Assembly: GCA_016806645.1 (NCBI GenBank) | Contig: JACSYO010002163.1 | Span: 615,001-679,000 of the forward strand | DNA: 64,000 nt | Reading direction: 5' to 3' | DNA from: Ophiodon elongatus | Taxonomy: Eukaryota; Chordata; Actinopteri; Perciformes; Hexagrammidae | In this document: positions 1-24,432 of the stretch, piece after piece | Position numbering within the stretch: position 1 is the stretch's first letter | Layout of the letters: each line of letters starts with the position of its first letter | Translations under genes and position numbers: made by a program | The notes under the pieces: generated by a model | Seen by the model: only the letters and a program-made list of their open reading frames with translations | What the model was told of the DNA's origin: nothing | The model's database searches: none

Positions 1-1239
1 CAGGCAGGCAGGCAGACAGACAGGTGGCAGAGCTAGATTATAGAAGCAAGTAATTTATTTTTACCACGGTTGCTACCGCAAAAGCTTTAAATGTCTAAAA
101 TCCAATGGAGACACTTAATTCATTCAACACAGCTGTGTGGCGGCTTGTGTTTAGCTCATATTCAAAACATGTAACTGTTAAAGTGTCTTTTTAAGACTAA
201 ATGTCTATTTTCTTGGCATTTACCTGCATTACTACAGTTCTCAGACTCTTACAAAGTAGTTGTGGAAATAACCCTTTACCCCGTCGCCATGTTTATTTTG
301 TAGATACGCTGTATACGTCTCTGTTGTCGACTTGTCAATCACCTTGTAGCCCCGCCCTAAAGCATCCCCTGCTTTATGGTCTATTTGACTCTAAATGGAC
401 CATAATTTACTGAATGAACATCATGCTGTATTGAAGGAGACTTGAAACTAGAGATTGAGATCATAAACTCATGTTTACAATGTTTACTGAGGGAATAAAT
501 CAAGAGAGAATAGAGTCATTTTCTATAGACTTCTATACAACCAGACTTCTTTTTGCAACCGCAGGAGTCACGTCCGCATCGGCTTCACTCGGCACAACCG
601 GAGTTTGGTTGGAGAACAGAAAGCGTAGCTTGGTGTTATCTTAAAGATTTTCAATATCATGGCTGAATATTTAGATTATTTCTACAACGTGGATGAGATG
701 AGAGAATTCAGAACGAGACTTCTCCTTCAGAGATAGAGAGATAATAACAAACAAAGGTAAAGAAAAAGGTTTTATTTCTCTGTAGGCTTCTTTCCATGAT
801 GTTGTCAGACATTTATAATAACAATCTGAGTCTGTCACAGCAACAACGAGCTCCTTTGAGGTTTATCAGTTGCCTCGAACGATTTATATGACAGCCTTTA
901 ATACTGAACCAGTTTAAAACACTGTTTTCTCCATTTAGTCACTTAAGGCAGAAACATGAGGAAACTCCCTTTTATTGTTCGTTGCTTGATTGAATTATAA
1001 AGCATTTCAGATCCTTGTCCTCAACAGGAAACATGTAAACTGTGTCTCATCTGTGCTGCTACTCTATTTCTGTGTTATCATCACATTAGCAGGACAGACA
1101 GGTAGACTCACAGGGAACATTTTAATAGCTGTAACCTGGCTGTCTAACACTCCATCCCCTCTGTCCCCCTATGCGTCTCTTTTTTTTTTTAAATCTGGAA
1201 GGCGTCTTTTATCAGGTTGACCATCAGTAAAGCGGTCCT
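1..1239. other. Upstream flank of ndrg3
   Basis: Non-coding. It begins with a short CAGG/CAGA microsatellite and holds an inverted copy of repeat family R1 (about 284-546). Small open frames here have no recognisable similarity. The acceptor of the exon carrying the ndrg3 ATG is at 1214-1215, so at least one non-coding exon lies upstream, but I could not place it. Confidence 0.6.
284..546 (-). repeat. Repeat family R1, copy 1
   Basis: A reverse-oriented, diverged copy of the roughly 350-bp interspersed repeat found six times in this window. Diagnostic pieces are the complements of gggcggggctacaaggtgat and taaattatggtccatttaga. It lacks the outer ends. Confidence 0.85.
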
Positions 1240-13068
<11,829 letters not shown>

Positions 13069-13694
13069 GACTGTTCCTGCTCTGCTTTCTCCCTCTTTAC
13101 TCTCCGGTTTCCTCTTCTTCTCGACGCTCCTTCCGTGTAGGACAAACCGCTCTACGCCGTAGTCGTAAGCGTTCTTTCTGGAGGAGGAGGTCACATCTAA
13201 CATCGTGTAAAAGTAGCGAAAACGCCCGTAAATATCTGTAGATCTGACCGCTGTCGTTACCGGCTCGGCGTCGGCCATGTTGGGTCCTGTGCTCTCGCTC
13301 CTTACCTGGAGCCATGCGGCTGTAGATGTAACTGTACATGGAGCTGGTTCATATTTACATGCAGTTGTGTCGTGTTTCTTCAGTAGATCATCGGTTCTCT
13401 TCCTTTACTTTGGTCCTGATCCTTCTTTTTTTATTATTACTCTAATTATAATAGCTTTATTATTTAGTTATGGCATTATGTTGTTGGTGGTGTTGCTGTG
13501 AAGCTCGTTACTGAAACTCTTTTTCCTATACATGAAATTACAGGGAATGTTTCACCAGAACAATACAGGTGTTCTTGGCCCAAAGGTAGTTTTTAAAATC
13601 TATTATGCCGCTTTCATGGTGAACTATTTTCTAAGTCCCAGTCAGATAGTTCTGTTTCCTGTGTTTATGATTAGCCAGGATTATTCTTTTTTTT

Positions 13695-13985
13695 TTAAGC
13701 TACCTTTTTGTTTTTGTTTGTTGTAATACTAATTACGGCCACAAGAGGCCTCATGTTCTAATTAGGACTAAAAGACTAAAAAAAACTAAATATTTACTTT
13801 GCGTTTATATAGAGAATATAAAAATAACCTGGAAAGGAAACATGAAGCTTTTAGTTCTATTTAGAACGTCAGGTAGTGGAGCGCTGCAGCCCCTTGTGGC
13901 CAACATGGTTATTACAACAACAAACACTAAGATATTTACCTAAAAATAACGTATTATTCTCCACCTGTTCTTAAGTTACAACAGA
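13695..13985. repeat. Fold-back repeat R5, copy 1
   Basis: Inverted arms tttgttgtaatac..ggccacaagagg (from about 13709) and cccttgtggcc..ttattacaacaacaaac (13891-13924). A second pair with the same core lies at about 28265-28760. Confidence 0.65.
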
Positions 13986-15325
13986 AAATAATTTAAAATC
14001 AGATGTAGACTCCGACCCTGGAATATCTGACTAAAGTTAACATTTGGTGTATAAAAACTCATATTTAGCTGCACATGCAGAACAATCTGACAAATAGTGA
14101 CCAAACGTCGAAACGGTAAAATAAAAGGTTTGATAGCTGATCGATGATTTAAACTGTCGTTCTTTTTCAAACGGTCCAAATATCTCTTCAGCATGTTCTC
14201 CAGATGAATCTTGATTAAAGTGCAGATTGATTGTTGCTTCGTCCACTCGACGTCTCCCCCCCAACCCCCATGTGTTCCTCTCCCGTTACCGTACGAGACA
14301 CCGGCCCGTCGGCAGCATGTTCGATGCTCGTTGCTCGTTGTGGAGTTTTGGCATGCGGTTTTTCCAACGTGGTTTCAGTCTCGTGAGTAAAACTCCTCCA
14401 CAATAATCCACTGGTTTAACCTTGAACTTCTCCCTCACAGTGTTTTGTTTCTGTGGACTGAAAGCTGCGAGCAGGGTTGTTGGTTATTGATTATCGGGCT
14501 CCTATATGAGGCTTCGGGTGACATTGACGTGATGAATTGCACTTTTAACTGTGGCTGCGTGTTTGAGAGGGCGATGACAGACGGTCGATGGGTTTTATCA
14601 GAGCAGTCACATCTGGCCCACATGCTGCCGCTCGTCCCTGCTGATGTTCACCTGGTTTCAGAGGCGGTGATGCTTAATGCCCCCCACCCCCCTGCTGGAT
14701 GACTGAAGAGCAGCAGGAACTAAATCCTGTTTTTTGTTCAGCAGCCCTTCACGTCGACTCTTATTAGTACGATGGCGTATCGGTTAATTATGTGATGTAA
14801 TTATATATTAATTATGGAGCCGGTAGTATTCAGAGATTAAGGTTATAACCCCCCCCCCCCCCTCTGAAACCGTAACTTTTCTTCTGAATCAGCCCAATTT
14901 ACATCTCTTTAAAGTCTCTGATGAAACATGATTCTGGGCTAAAATCACGAGAATGTCCTTATTGAACGTATAATTTGATGCATACACAGCAAAACACACG
15001 TGAAGTTTTGTTTCTAAAACTTATTTTAATGTCTGAGTTTTTTTCTCTGACTATTAGCCGCCTCTAAAATTACAATTAATACGCTGTCGTATTTATCAGG
15101 ACTTCTGAAGTGTAAAACAAAAATACGTGTTCAGGGTCAACTCTAAGCTCTGGTTCACACTGAGTCACATATTTACTTCTTTTATTCTATACATACACTC
15201 ACACTCACACTCTCTAACTGTAACTGTTCTTAATATTTATTACTACTTTTTGAGATTTGTACTGAAGTAGCTGTTTCTGAGGTTTGTTGTTCCAGGACTT
15301 TGAATGTAAACAAGGTTTGTAATGA

Positions 15326-15331
15326 AATAAA
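15326..15331 (+). terminator. Polyadenylation signal of ndrg3
   Basis: AATAAA, the canonical hexamer nearest the convergent rfc2 3' end. The choice between this and weaker upstream sites is inferred. Confidence 0.6.
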
Positions 15332-15525
15332 GCTCGTTAATCCTGAACGGTGGTCTGACCCGAATATTCTGTAGTGTACAAGTACTCTGTTTACCTCAGG
15401 AAGACTTTGAATGCAGGACTTTTACTTTTACTAGAATTGTGAAAGCAGCATTTCACTGTTGGAGCTTCTATACTTATGGGGACAGTTAATTAGTAAACCA
15501 ACAAAAAACACTCATGAAAAGATGA

Positions 15526-15531
15526 TTTATT
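15526..15531 (-). terminator. Polyadenylation signal of rfc2
   Basis: TTTATT on the + strand (AATAAA on the - strand), 130 nt after the rfc2 stop codon. Predicts a short 3' UTR. Confidence 0.65.
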
Positions 15532-15660
15532 CTAGTTTTTACATTATTTTGCTTCCACAGACGAACACAAACCACATCAGGTTGAAACAACAGATGAATC
15601 CAGACAACAGATGAAAACTAACTTTAATGTACAGAAACTGGCTTCTCTAAACAGAAGCGC

Positions 15661-16098
15661 TCAGCTGGCAGCAGGAGGTGCTGTTTTACTGCAGAGTCGA
15701 CCGAGCAGACCGGCCATCTGCAGCAGAGAGTTCACGCCTTCAGCCACCCGCATGTGAGTGTAACCGATCTCCTGCAGGACACACAAACACAGGATTAACA
15801 CAAGTACTACAGGATGAATACAAGAGTATCACAGCATCAGGTGAAAAGTCTCATTTGTTTTTGATTTCACTGTCACATGATACTAATGAGGCTCATTTAT
15901 CTAGAACAGATCAAAGTCAGTGAGGAACTGTTAGCTGGTTGTGAACCAGTCTGGAACTATTTCTTGACCCACGACATCATATCCCTCCACCCAGTACTTC
16001 TGTCCAGCGTCTCCAGAGGAGAAAGGTTTTGTTTCTGCACTTTAACTGACAATCCTTCCTTTTTACCTCACTGCATTTAATAAAGTCTTTATTTTAAT

Positions 16099-16160
<62 letters not shown>

Positions 16161-19100
16161 GATTAAATGTTGGCGTTCGGGGGCGGAGCTTTGCCTCACC
16201 TTGATGAAGTCCAGTTTAAGGTACTCTGCCATCTGGTAGGTCTTGCAGACTCTGAAGATGTTCCCGATGATGTCCTCCGGAGAGTAGCCCAGCGCCCACA
16301 GCTGCTCCACCACCTTGTACGCCTGGTCGATGTTCCCGTCCACGCAGTGTCCCAGCATGCCTTTCACCAGCAGCGGGTGAGGCTCATCGCACACTTTGAA
16401 GACGTTCTCGCTGTTGACGTAGCCGAAGCCGGAGTTGGTGGACTGCAGGTTGTTCAGCGCCTGGAAAACAGGACAGGAAGTCAGTCGAGAACGACCTCGA
16501 CGTCGTCTGTGGTTTTACCTGATATTGTACATGAGACAGAGAGAGCTGGCCGCGTGTTGAATCATGGATGTCGACACGGCGAGCTGACGGACCATTCTCT
16601 GTATCACATTTGCATAATCACAACCAGACTTCAACTTTATGCAAATTAGGTTTGTGGATACAGTGAATGATCCGTCAGGTCACCGTGTCGTATTCAGATG
16701 AATTGGATCAGTCAACTTTTGGTTCTTTAAAGTGAAGTCAATGCTTCATGTGTTAAAGCTGCATTCTCTCTGCTGTCCATCAGGGGGCGACTGGTTGTAT
16801 AGAAGTCTGAGAAAATGACTACTTCTTTATTTATGATCTCAATCTCTAGTTTCAAGTCTTCTTCAATACAGCATGATGTTCATTTAGTAAATTATGGTCC
16901 ATTTAGAGTCAAATAGACCATAAAGCAGGGTATGCTTTAGGGCGGGGCTACAAGGTGATTGACAGGTCTACACCAGAGACGTATACGCCGTCTCTACTTC
17001 AGTCCAAATATGGTCACTTCCTGTCCACTGGTTGCTAAAAAAAAAAAGATGGCGACGGGGAAATCGCCTGACTGGAGGCTTCAAAACATCCACAAACCAA
17101 CGGGTGACGTCACCATGACAACGTTCTCTTCTTACATACAGTCTGTGAGTGAACATACGTGAATAGATTTGGTGGCTCTCAGCCGCCGTCCTCACCTGTC
17201 TCATGTCTCCCTGCGCGGTGAAGATCACGGCCTCCAGCCCGTCATCCGATACCGCCAGACGCTCCCGCTCCACCACCTCCTGCAGTCGGGCCAGGATCTG
17301 TCCGTCCGTCAGCTTGGAGTACCGCAGGACGGCGCAGCGGGACTGGATCGGCTCGATGATCTTGTCCGAAGCATTGCAGGCGAGAGCGAAGCGTGTCGTC
17401 TTCGAGTAGATCTCCATGATCCTCCTCAGCGCCTGCTGAGCTCCGTCCGTCATGCTGGGGGGAGGACAAGAGGACGGAGACACCAGAGGAGACCTTTAGT
17501 GTCCTCAGAGGAACGGACCGTTATTGATCCCTGATCCGTTCTCACCACCCCCAGTTTAACGTTAACCATCAGAGTAAATAAAGTGTTATCCTCCTATATC
17601 CAGTAAAACATTTGATCAGGATGTCATTGATGTTTTTTAAGTAAATATTCTGGATCCTTGTAGACCAGCTGCTATAATCAAACAACAAATGGATCTGGAT
17701 CTATTAATATGGATCATTAATGATCGGGAATTAATATCGGTGCTCATTGAGCTTTAAAAAGGTCTATTTGCCGATCCGATGCTCTGGTTCGTGGTCTCAC
17801 CTGTCGGCCTCGTCCAGGATGATGACCTTGTGTCGACCTTTGGGCAGCGTGACTTTCTGCTGAGCGAACATCTTGATCTTGTTCCTCACCACGTCGATCC
17901 CCCTGCGGACGCCACACAAACGGTCACGAGACGCCAATCGAAGCCGATTTTTCTCGCTAACCTTGAAATCGTCGCTGTGATCTTCTCTCACCTTTCGTTT
18001 GACGCGTTGAGCTCCAGCACGGCGTCTTTCATGGAGGACCCCAGCAGAGCTCGGGCCAAACACAGGATGCTGGTGGTCTTTCCGGTTCCTGGAGGACCTG
18101 GATCAATAAAACGGTCACGTGGGATTAATTCTCTCAAATACACAGTATTTATTTATGTATTATTAACAAACACTCCACAATCAGCTTTTTTTCTAGGATA
18201 CGCAAATAATAAACCAACGTACCAGGTTTAACGTTGTGAAGTATTTTCCCAACTTTGAAAATGAATGATTGATTGGTGAAGAATAACCAATTCTTTGGTA
18301 TTTTTTCAAAAAGAACATTTTTGATAAAAGAGGGACAAGAATTTTAGATTTTATTTGTTTGCAGAGGATATTTAACATCAATAATATAGATCAATACAAA
18401 TAAAAGACATGCTTTGGTTGATTGGTTTCTTAAATGTTTTGATCTTTTGCAGGACATGAAATCAACAAACGGCTTGAGCCCATTTTCCTTTTTTCGGTTC
18501 AGTGGAAGAAAGTAACCGAGTACATTTACTCAAGTATTGTATACAATACAGAGTATTTCCATTTTCTGCCACTTTTCTTGTACTCAGCTCCATCTCAGAG
18601 GTAAATATTGTTAGATTATTGGTACGAAATATAAATAATAGTTTACAGAGTTGTTAAATTCAGACTAAACACTACTATAAATACACTATTAATGTGTACA
18701 CAATAAGGTACACACTGTTGCTTGTAAATTAGATCATGGTGCAATGTAGGAATATACATTTGATTTATTCCTTTATTGGTAGCCTAGCCTATAAACATGC
18801 ATTAATAATGATACAATAATATATATTATGAGTACTTTTACTTGAGTAGGATTTTGAATGCTTCTACTTGTAAAGTATTCCTACCCGTGTGGTATTAATA
18901 CTTTTACTTAAGTTACATGAAGTAAAAGTAGTTGTTCCACCTCTGAACACCGTGCAGTTACTAAAGTCTGGAGAATTAAGTAGAAGTAAACATTAGATCA
19001 TGGTGCGGCGTTCCGTCTGCGTTGTCCATTATTAAGCCGCAAATGAGCTGCAGACAGTGACTTCCTTTTCTTACGTGAAATGACAGGAGATCTTTTAACT

Positions 19101-22100
19101 CACGTTCATCAGCAGCAGATGATTGGGAGTCAAAGGCTCCATGTCACATGGATCATCTGATGGGCCAGTGAGTGGTCGTCCATTAATGATACTTTCAACC
19201 TCTCATTAGTGTTTGGCGATTGTCGTCAGTGAGGGTCTGTTCTCTCACAAGGGCGTTAAGGATCCTCCGTGCAGGGCAAATCTGCCGCTCCCAAACTCCT
19301 CCTTGGTGGGAAGCAGCTGGGCTGTTGAACATCCACTTTATGCCCTTCTTTTGCATAGTTTTTTCAATCTGTAACTGGTTCAGGTTCTCAATGGCCTCTC
19401 GCAACTTTTTGTGCAGCAACAATTTGTGCCGTTGTCAGAGCGCATGATGGAAACCTGGCCTCTTCTACTTCTGAACCGGTGTTGATGCAAGAACTGGTGT
19501 CAAGACTGTCTGCTATCTCTATAGGCACTGCTCTAATGGCGAGGCAGGTAAACATTACACCGTACCTTTTGACAGTACTCCGGCCCCATTTTGCTTCAAA
19601 AAGGGACCAAAATAATTTACGCCCACATTGGTAAAAGGTGGCTGATCTGGTGTCAGGCGACCTTCTGGCAGATTGGCCATTTTTTGCTCTCCCACTCTGC
19701 CTTTGAGCCTCCTGCAGACTGCATTTTGAGATAAGCTTCCTGATGGTGGAGGTTGCTTGCGGAATCCAAAACCTTTGTCTCAATTGCGACAACATATAGT
19801 TCCGCCCACAATGTCCAGTCTTTTCATGAAGACCAAGCAGTGTATTGGTGAGGTCAGGTCCCAGCAACAACTGTCCATTCAATGTCATCCTGAAAAGAAG
19901 CAGTGCAGTCAAAGACGGCGCATATTTTCTTTGGTTGGTACGTCCCATTGTGAGGGACGTACCAAACTCTAGTCATCACAGTCAAGCTGCTCTTCAGGAA
20001 CTTCAACTGCGTGGCCTTTATCCAGCATGCGTTTCTTGAAGTCTTTGTAGTCTTCAAGAAAGACATTCTTTTTCAGTTTTCTCTTCAGGCTAGCAGCTCG
20101 CTGTACTGCCATATAGCGGTTACTTGGCATGTTATCTGCTTCGTGTTTCAACGACGGTCCTATGCAGTAATGTCCATCCACAAACTTTGTTGTATTTTGC
20201 ACTGACAGCATAAACTGCTTGTCCTCTTACGACATCTCTTCCTTGTCATCATGGCGACGATCTGGAAAGTCTGTGGTGTCCTGCTGAACCATTAGCTGTT
20301 CTAGTTCCAACACTGTCATTCGGTTGACAGTGTAATGAGCTGACTCCATCTTGGAATCAGTGGTCTCGTTCTTTGCAGGTCCACACACCATCCAGCCCAG
20401 GACGGTCTTCACAGCATTGGACCCATCATCTTGGCTATTTATGCGCGACGGCTCCATTGCCTTTGGGTTACTAGCTCCAATGAGAAGGCCTACATCAGCA
20501 TCAATGTGTGGTAAGGTTACTTCATGCAATTACGGCCACTTTTGCAGATGCTGTTGATTTGGAATGTTTTCCTTTTGAACAGGGATACTGCTGTGTGTGA
20601 AGACTTTGGGTAGCTGGACCTACCTTGTGTCTTCAAGGCCACACATTTCCAGTTCTGAGAGCATGTGACTGTTGATTAGCCTCTGTATGCCAGGTTTATC
20701 TTGAGCCATAGTGCTCAATAAGATCTAAGTTGGTTTTCCTTTAATGTTCAGTCTCTTTCGAAGTTCGTCTGTACAGAACGTGGCTGTACTTCCAGGATCC
20801 ATAAAAGCATATGTCTCTATACACCTTCCACCTTTACGATCTCACTTTTACTGGCACAATCGATGGCATAGACTGTGTTCCCTGTCCCAGCATAGCCAAC
20901 TATTTCCTGTTTAACAAAGTTCTGAGCTCCTGAGACCTCTTCATTTGAAGTGCTATCCTCACTCTCCATTATAAATGAAATATTATTATTGGCTTCGTTA
21001 TGTGAAGAATATCTGGGCGTTTCTGTGAGCACTGTTTGCACACCATCCCCTTCTTGCATGTTTTGCTAAGATGTCCTTGTGTTAAACATCCAAAACATAT
21101 TCCCTTTGTTTTCAGGAATTGTACACGATCTTTGTGTGCTAGCCCTTTAATTTTGATGCAAGACTCCAATGTGTTATTCTTGACAGAAAAGACATGGCGG
21201 TTTGAAGGCATTAGCTGCTTTAACTGCCTTGGTGCTGTATCCAGCCTTTTCCTCTCCACCAACATTCGTTGCGAAGCTGCTTTCTTTCATTCCACTTTTG
21301 AAAAGTTTCTCCTTTTCCTTGCTTTTGCCTACTGTAGATGTGCGTCTGTCTTGGAAGTCTCCAAGGAGTGGGTCCATAGCAACCTTTTCTTGATGGTCGA
21401 TAAAGTTAACAAGATCAGCAAATCTTGCTCTGTGTCTTCTACTTTCCTTGAGGTCAAATGCTACATTGCGCCAACTCTCATTTTATATGGCAATTTGAAT
21501 ACCACAATTCTCATATTTGTGGGGTTATCCATCTCCTCCATAAACTCCACATCTTCCATTGTATTACGACATCCAGTCAGAAAAATAGCACAAGCATTCA
21601 GTGCTTTCCCATCTTCAGACTTGATTTGTGGCCACTTTAAGGCTTTGTCAGTGTAAGCGCTTGCTATCAGCTCATCTCCATAGTTCTTCTGATGCAATCG
21701 TTTTGCTTCCTTGAATCCTCTGTGTGATGGCATGTGCTGACAGCTACGTACGAGTTTCTGCGGTTCTCCTGCAGTGTACTGTTGCAAGTAGTACAGTTTG
21801 TCTTGATCATTATCAGTTCTCTGTTCAATAGCTTGTTCAAAAGCTCTGATAAAAGATCTGTAGGTAAGTGAATCACCCTTAAAAACTGTAACCTCTTTAA
21901 CTGGTAGCTGAGCTTGTTTCTGATGATTAACCAACATTTCTGTCCTCAGATTTTGTTTTTGCATTACTTGAAGAATGTCATTACTGCTTCTGTCACGCTG
22001 TTGTCTGTCAGTGTTGTCCGTCTGGCTTGGCCTCAGTTTGTGGCTCTGTAAACTGCTGCAGCCGGGTTGAAACTATACCTCAATGTACAGCCATGTTAGT

Positions 22101-24273
22101 GGGCGCGACAAGTCTCTGCTCCTCTTCCTTCACTTGCAGTCGTCTTAAGTGTGAGCGAACATAGCTACTCATGCCATCCTCTGATCTCTCATAGTCTAAG
22201 TACTTTTGCTTGAGCTCTTTTTTCAGTGATTGCAGCTTCCAAAGTCAGCCTTACCAACTTGGCTTTAATACACGCTTCCTCCAACTCCAGCTCCTGCTGC
22301 TTCTGTAAAGCTGCAGCACGTTCCACCAAGCCAGATAACTTTGTTTCTTCAGTAGCACAAACTGATGATCTGCCGGACGGATGAACGCTCACAACTGGAA
22401 CCTTTTCGTTGCACTGTTTCCATGTTATCGACTGTCACTTGTGAAGCACTATCATCAGGATTCACATCATCTTCTATATCTTCATCTTGATCACCGTCTA
22501 TGTCCTCATGACCAGCAGCTGTACTTTCTTTGCTTATTTCTTTTTCACTCAAAGCACACATCCAGCTTTCAGTCATCATCTTCAGCTCCAACCAGTTATT
22601 AACATCTGCAGCTTTTTCTTCTTCAGACAGAAGATCTGCTACTTGTCCACTGAGCTTTTTAAAACTCACTGACAAGAGTGTTGAAATCCTTATGCATTAA
22701 CTTTTGCACTTTTTGTAGATTGCCAGCATCAGTCATCAAACTTTTAATTTATTTTCTTTTTCCAGTTATCCGAGCTAATGCTCCTCTCCTGGTTACAATG
22801 AGCCTGTGTAGCTTCTCCTCCAAAGCTCTCTGTTAACTTTCTCGTTCTCTTAGATTCCATTTTGTTCAGCATTAATTACCTCCTTATCTTCAGCCATCGT
22901 ATTAATAAAGCAATGCGTAAATTGCGTGCAAATGTTTAAAAAGTATTTCCACTTTTCTCATCACAACTTCTGAAACACGCAGAGACTTCAGTGGCTTTTA
23001 ATGAGGAGCGCTGTCTGATTTGCATGAGAAGTCCTTAAAGAAGCGAGCGTCTTGGATCAAATTAGCAACATCAATCTTCATTAACGTAAAGAAACTGACG
23101 GGCCATCTTCATAAATCCGACACCGCAAATGGTTTTCCCGTCCTTTCGACGTGTTCTTTGGTCAAAAGCAGCACAGCGCAGCGCCATGGGGTTTTTCGGA
23201 GCGGTCTTGGGACTTTTCCTCGGGTTTCACCGGTGATCAACTGGCATCCGACATCCACTTGTCAACTCCTTGGAGAAGTTTTTCTACTAATGTCGCGGCG
23301 TTCCATCAGCGTTGTTCATTATTAAGCCGCAAATGAGCTGCAGACACAGTGACTTTCTTTTCTTACGCGAAGATGACAGGAGATCTTTTAACTCTTTTCC
23401 TTTTATCTTACGCAGCAAAGCGTTAACTAAATACACAAATAATATACTCTGTCACACGGTAGAAAAACTATATAGGTACTCCCATACCTAATGCAGCTCT
23501 TTGTTTTGCACGTGCTGCCGTCATGACGTCATTAAATCACACAAAAAAGGAGCATCAATCATGGACATAAATGCCTTTCAATATATTTTACATATCTTAG
23601 TTCCTAATAATAATAATAATAATATTTTCGAAATTTTACTATTAATATTCCCGAAATTCCAATTAACAAATATAATACACTTGTAGTTCTTACAGTGCAT
23701 ATTACTGTAGGAATATATACATCTGTGTGTTTTTATTTATTCTTCAATTAAGAAGTCATTTGATTTGTTGATCTAAATGGCAATGTTTATAAAAAAATAC
23801 TATTTATAAAAAATACATGATGCATTATTATAGGCTATAAATAAATGCATCAATAATTATGATACAATAATATAATATATATTATGAGTACTTTTACTTG
23901 AGTAGAATTTTGAATGCTCCTGCTTGTAGTACAGTATTCCTACCCTTGTGGTATTACTACTTAAAGTACTTGTTCCGCCTCTGAACGCCGCACAGTTACT
24001 AACGTTAAACCCGTGTCCGTGCTTCCGGTCACGCTGACCTGCGATGATGATGTTGGGGACGTTCCCCTCTCGCGCGAACACCTCCAGCCGGCTCACGGTC
24101 TCTTCGTTCCCGACGATCTCGTTGAGTTTCAGCGGCCGGTACTTCTCCACCCAGGGCAGCTCGTAATGGCCGCCGGAGCTTTTAGCCGAAGCTTCTCCGG
24201 CTTCCGTGTCCGCCTTCTGCCCGCTCTCCGTCGGCTTCTGCTCACATTCACCCTCCGCCATCTCCACGTCCAT
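15661..24273 (-). CDS. rfc2: Replication factor C subunit 2
   Basis: Coding exons in transcript order: 24039-24273, 17992-18097, 17801-17902, 17196-17454, 16200-16460, 15661-15771. All phases match and give 357 aa; human RFC2 is about 354 aa. RFC2 is an AAA+ subunit of the RFC1-5 clamp loader, which opens PCNA at primer-template junctions in the nucleus; it also serves in alternative loaders such as RAD17-RFC. Visible motifs: HYELPWVEKYRP near residue 36; the Walker A GPPGTGKTT split across the first intron; Walker B LDEAD; the sensor region ALACNASDKIIEPIQSRC with the SRC arginine finger; and the C-terminal collar EPHPLLVKGMLGHC to MAEYLKLDFIKEIGYTHM. The start was set at the MDVEMAEGE methionine; an in-frame ATG at 24390 would add 39 residues with no family counterpart. 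The first intron (18098-24038) carries a decayed BEL/Pao element. The gene is convergent with ndrg3. Confidence 0.97.
16105..16158 (+). repeat. (CA)27 microsatellite in the last rfc2 intron
   Basis: Reads as (TG)n in the rfc2 transcript, about 40 nt downstream of the donor of exon 5. Confidence 0.95.
16740..17152 (+). repeat. Repeat family R1, copy 4
   Basis: In the rfc2 intron between exons 4 and 5, antisense to the gene, ending 43 bp from the exon-4 donor. It has a deletion of about 60 bp in the middle (after tctgagaaaatgactacttc) but keeps the terminal part through aagatggcgacgg and ttcttacatacagtctgtga. Confidence 0.88.
17511..17765 (+). repeat. Repeat family R2, internally deleted copy
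   Basis: About 250 bp matching both ends of the 0.7-kb element at 47078-47805 (left: ttattgatcctgatccgttc and gtttaacgttaaccatca; right: ggatccttgtaga and caacaaatggatct) but lacking its middle. It looks like a deletion derivative of a non-autonomous transposon. Confidence 0.75.
18500..18965. repeat. R8-type repeat (paired acttaagtaaaagtac ends)
   Basis: Inverted ends (agtggaagaaagtaaccgag at 18501 on; gtagttgttccacctctgaa near 18930) bracket AT-rich DNA. Its right half is repeated at 23690-23995, on the far side of the BEL/Pao element. Confidence 0.6.
19012..23490 (-). mobile_element. Decayed BEL/Pao LTR retrotransposon in rfc2 intron 1
   Basis: Gag-pol pieces lie in transcript order on the - strand, in several frames broken by stops and frameshifts. 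A gag N-terminus is at 22675-22190. A DUF1759-type gag block is at 21964-21461, followed by a zinc knuckle (CFGCLTQGHLSKTC, about 21100). A retropepsin-like DPGSTATF lies near 20790. The start of the RT is at 20211-19854. An integrase zinc-binding block (LRQRFWI) follows, then an integrase core to about 19100. Most of the RT and all of RNase H are missing: the sequence passes from the RT N-terminal block straight to the integrase zinc region near 19840. A related block at 19013-19102 and 23293-23394 is the surviving LTR similarity; the 3' copy is joined directly to truncated integrase. Gene order, the DUF1759 gag and the knuckle place it in BEL/Pao. It cannot encode a working element. Confidence 0.85.
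23690..23995. repeat. Second copy of the R8 right half
   Basis: Aligns over about 250 bp with 18730-18960 (shared blocks include gatacaataata, attatgagtacttttacttg and attcctaccc..gtggtatta), in the same orientation, on the opposite flank of the BEL/Pao element. Confidence 0.8.
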
Positions 24274-24324
24274 GATGCTGTCTGTCTCCGTTTCCGAGCC
24301 CGCGTGAAACTCTTTTCCCTCCCT

Positions 24325-24432
24325 GGCAACCATGTGACAGTAAACTGACGCCCCATTGGTCCAGCGTTTATTGGTGACGGCTGAGAACAAGGCGCTAAAT
24401 TCTCGCGATATTTTCGACTACAGGAGTTAATT
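24325..24432 (-). promoter_or_regulatory. rfc2: rfc2 promoter/5' leader with TCTCGCGA element
   Basis: Lies 50-160 bp upstream of the rfc2 ATG. It has an inverted CCAAT box (attgg on the + strand at about 24354) and a TCTCGCGA core at 24401-24408, the core of the palindromic CGCG element bound by BANP at housekeeping promoters. No TATA box. The transcription start is inferred to be here. Confidence 0.6.

Larger units (their letters stand above)
13069..15345 (+). other. ndrg3: Probable 3' UTR of ndrg3
   Basis: About 2.3 kb after the stop codon with no credible coding sequence. An AATAAA at 15326-15331 is the best polyadenylation signal. It contains the R5 fold-back repeat (13695-13985). If this site is used, the transcript ends about 150-180 bp short of the rfc2 transcript coming from the other side. 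Confidence 0.6.

Noticed and set aside
24274..24390. 39-residue N-terminal extension of rfc2 from the ATG at 24390
   Set aside because: No resemblance to RFC2 N-termini. This stretch is promoter/leader with the duplicated CGCG segment.
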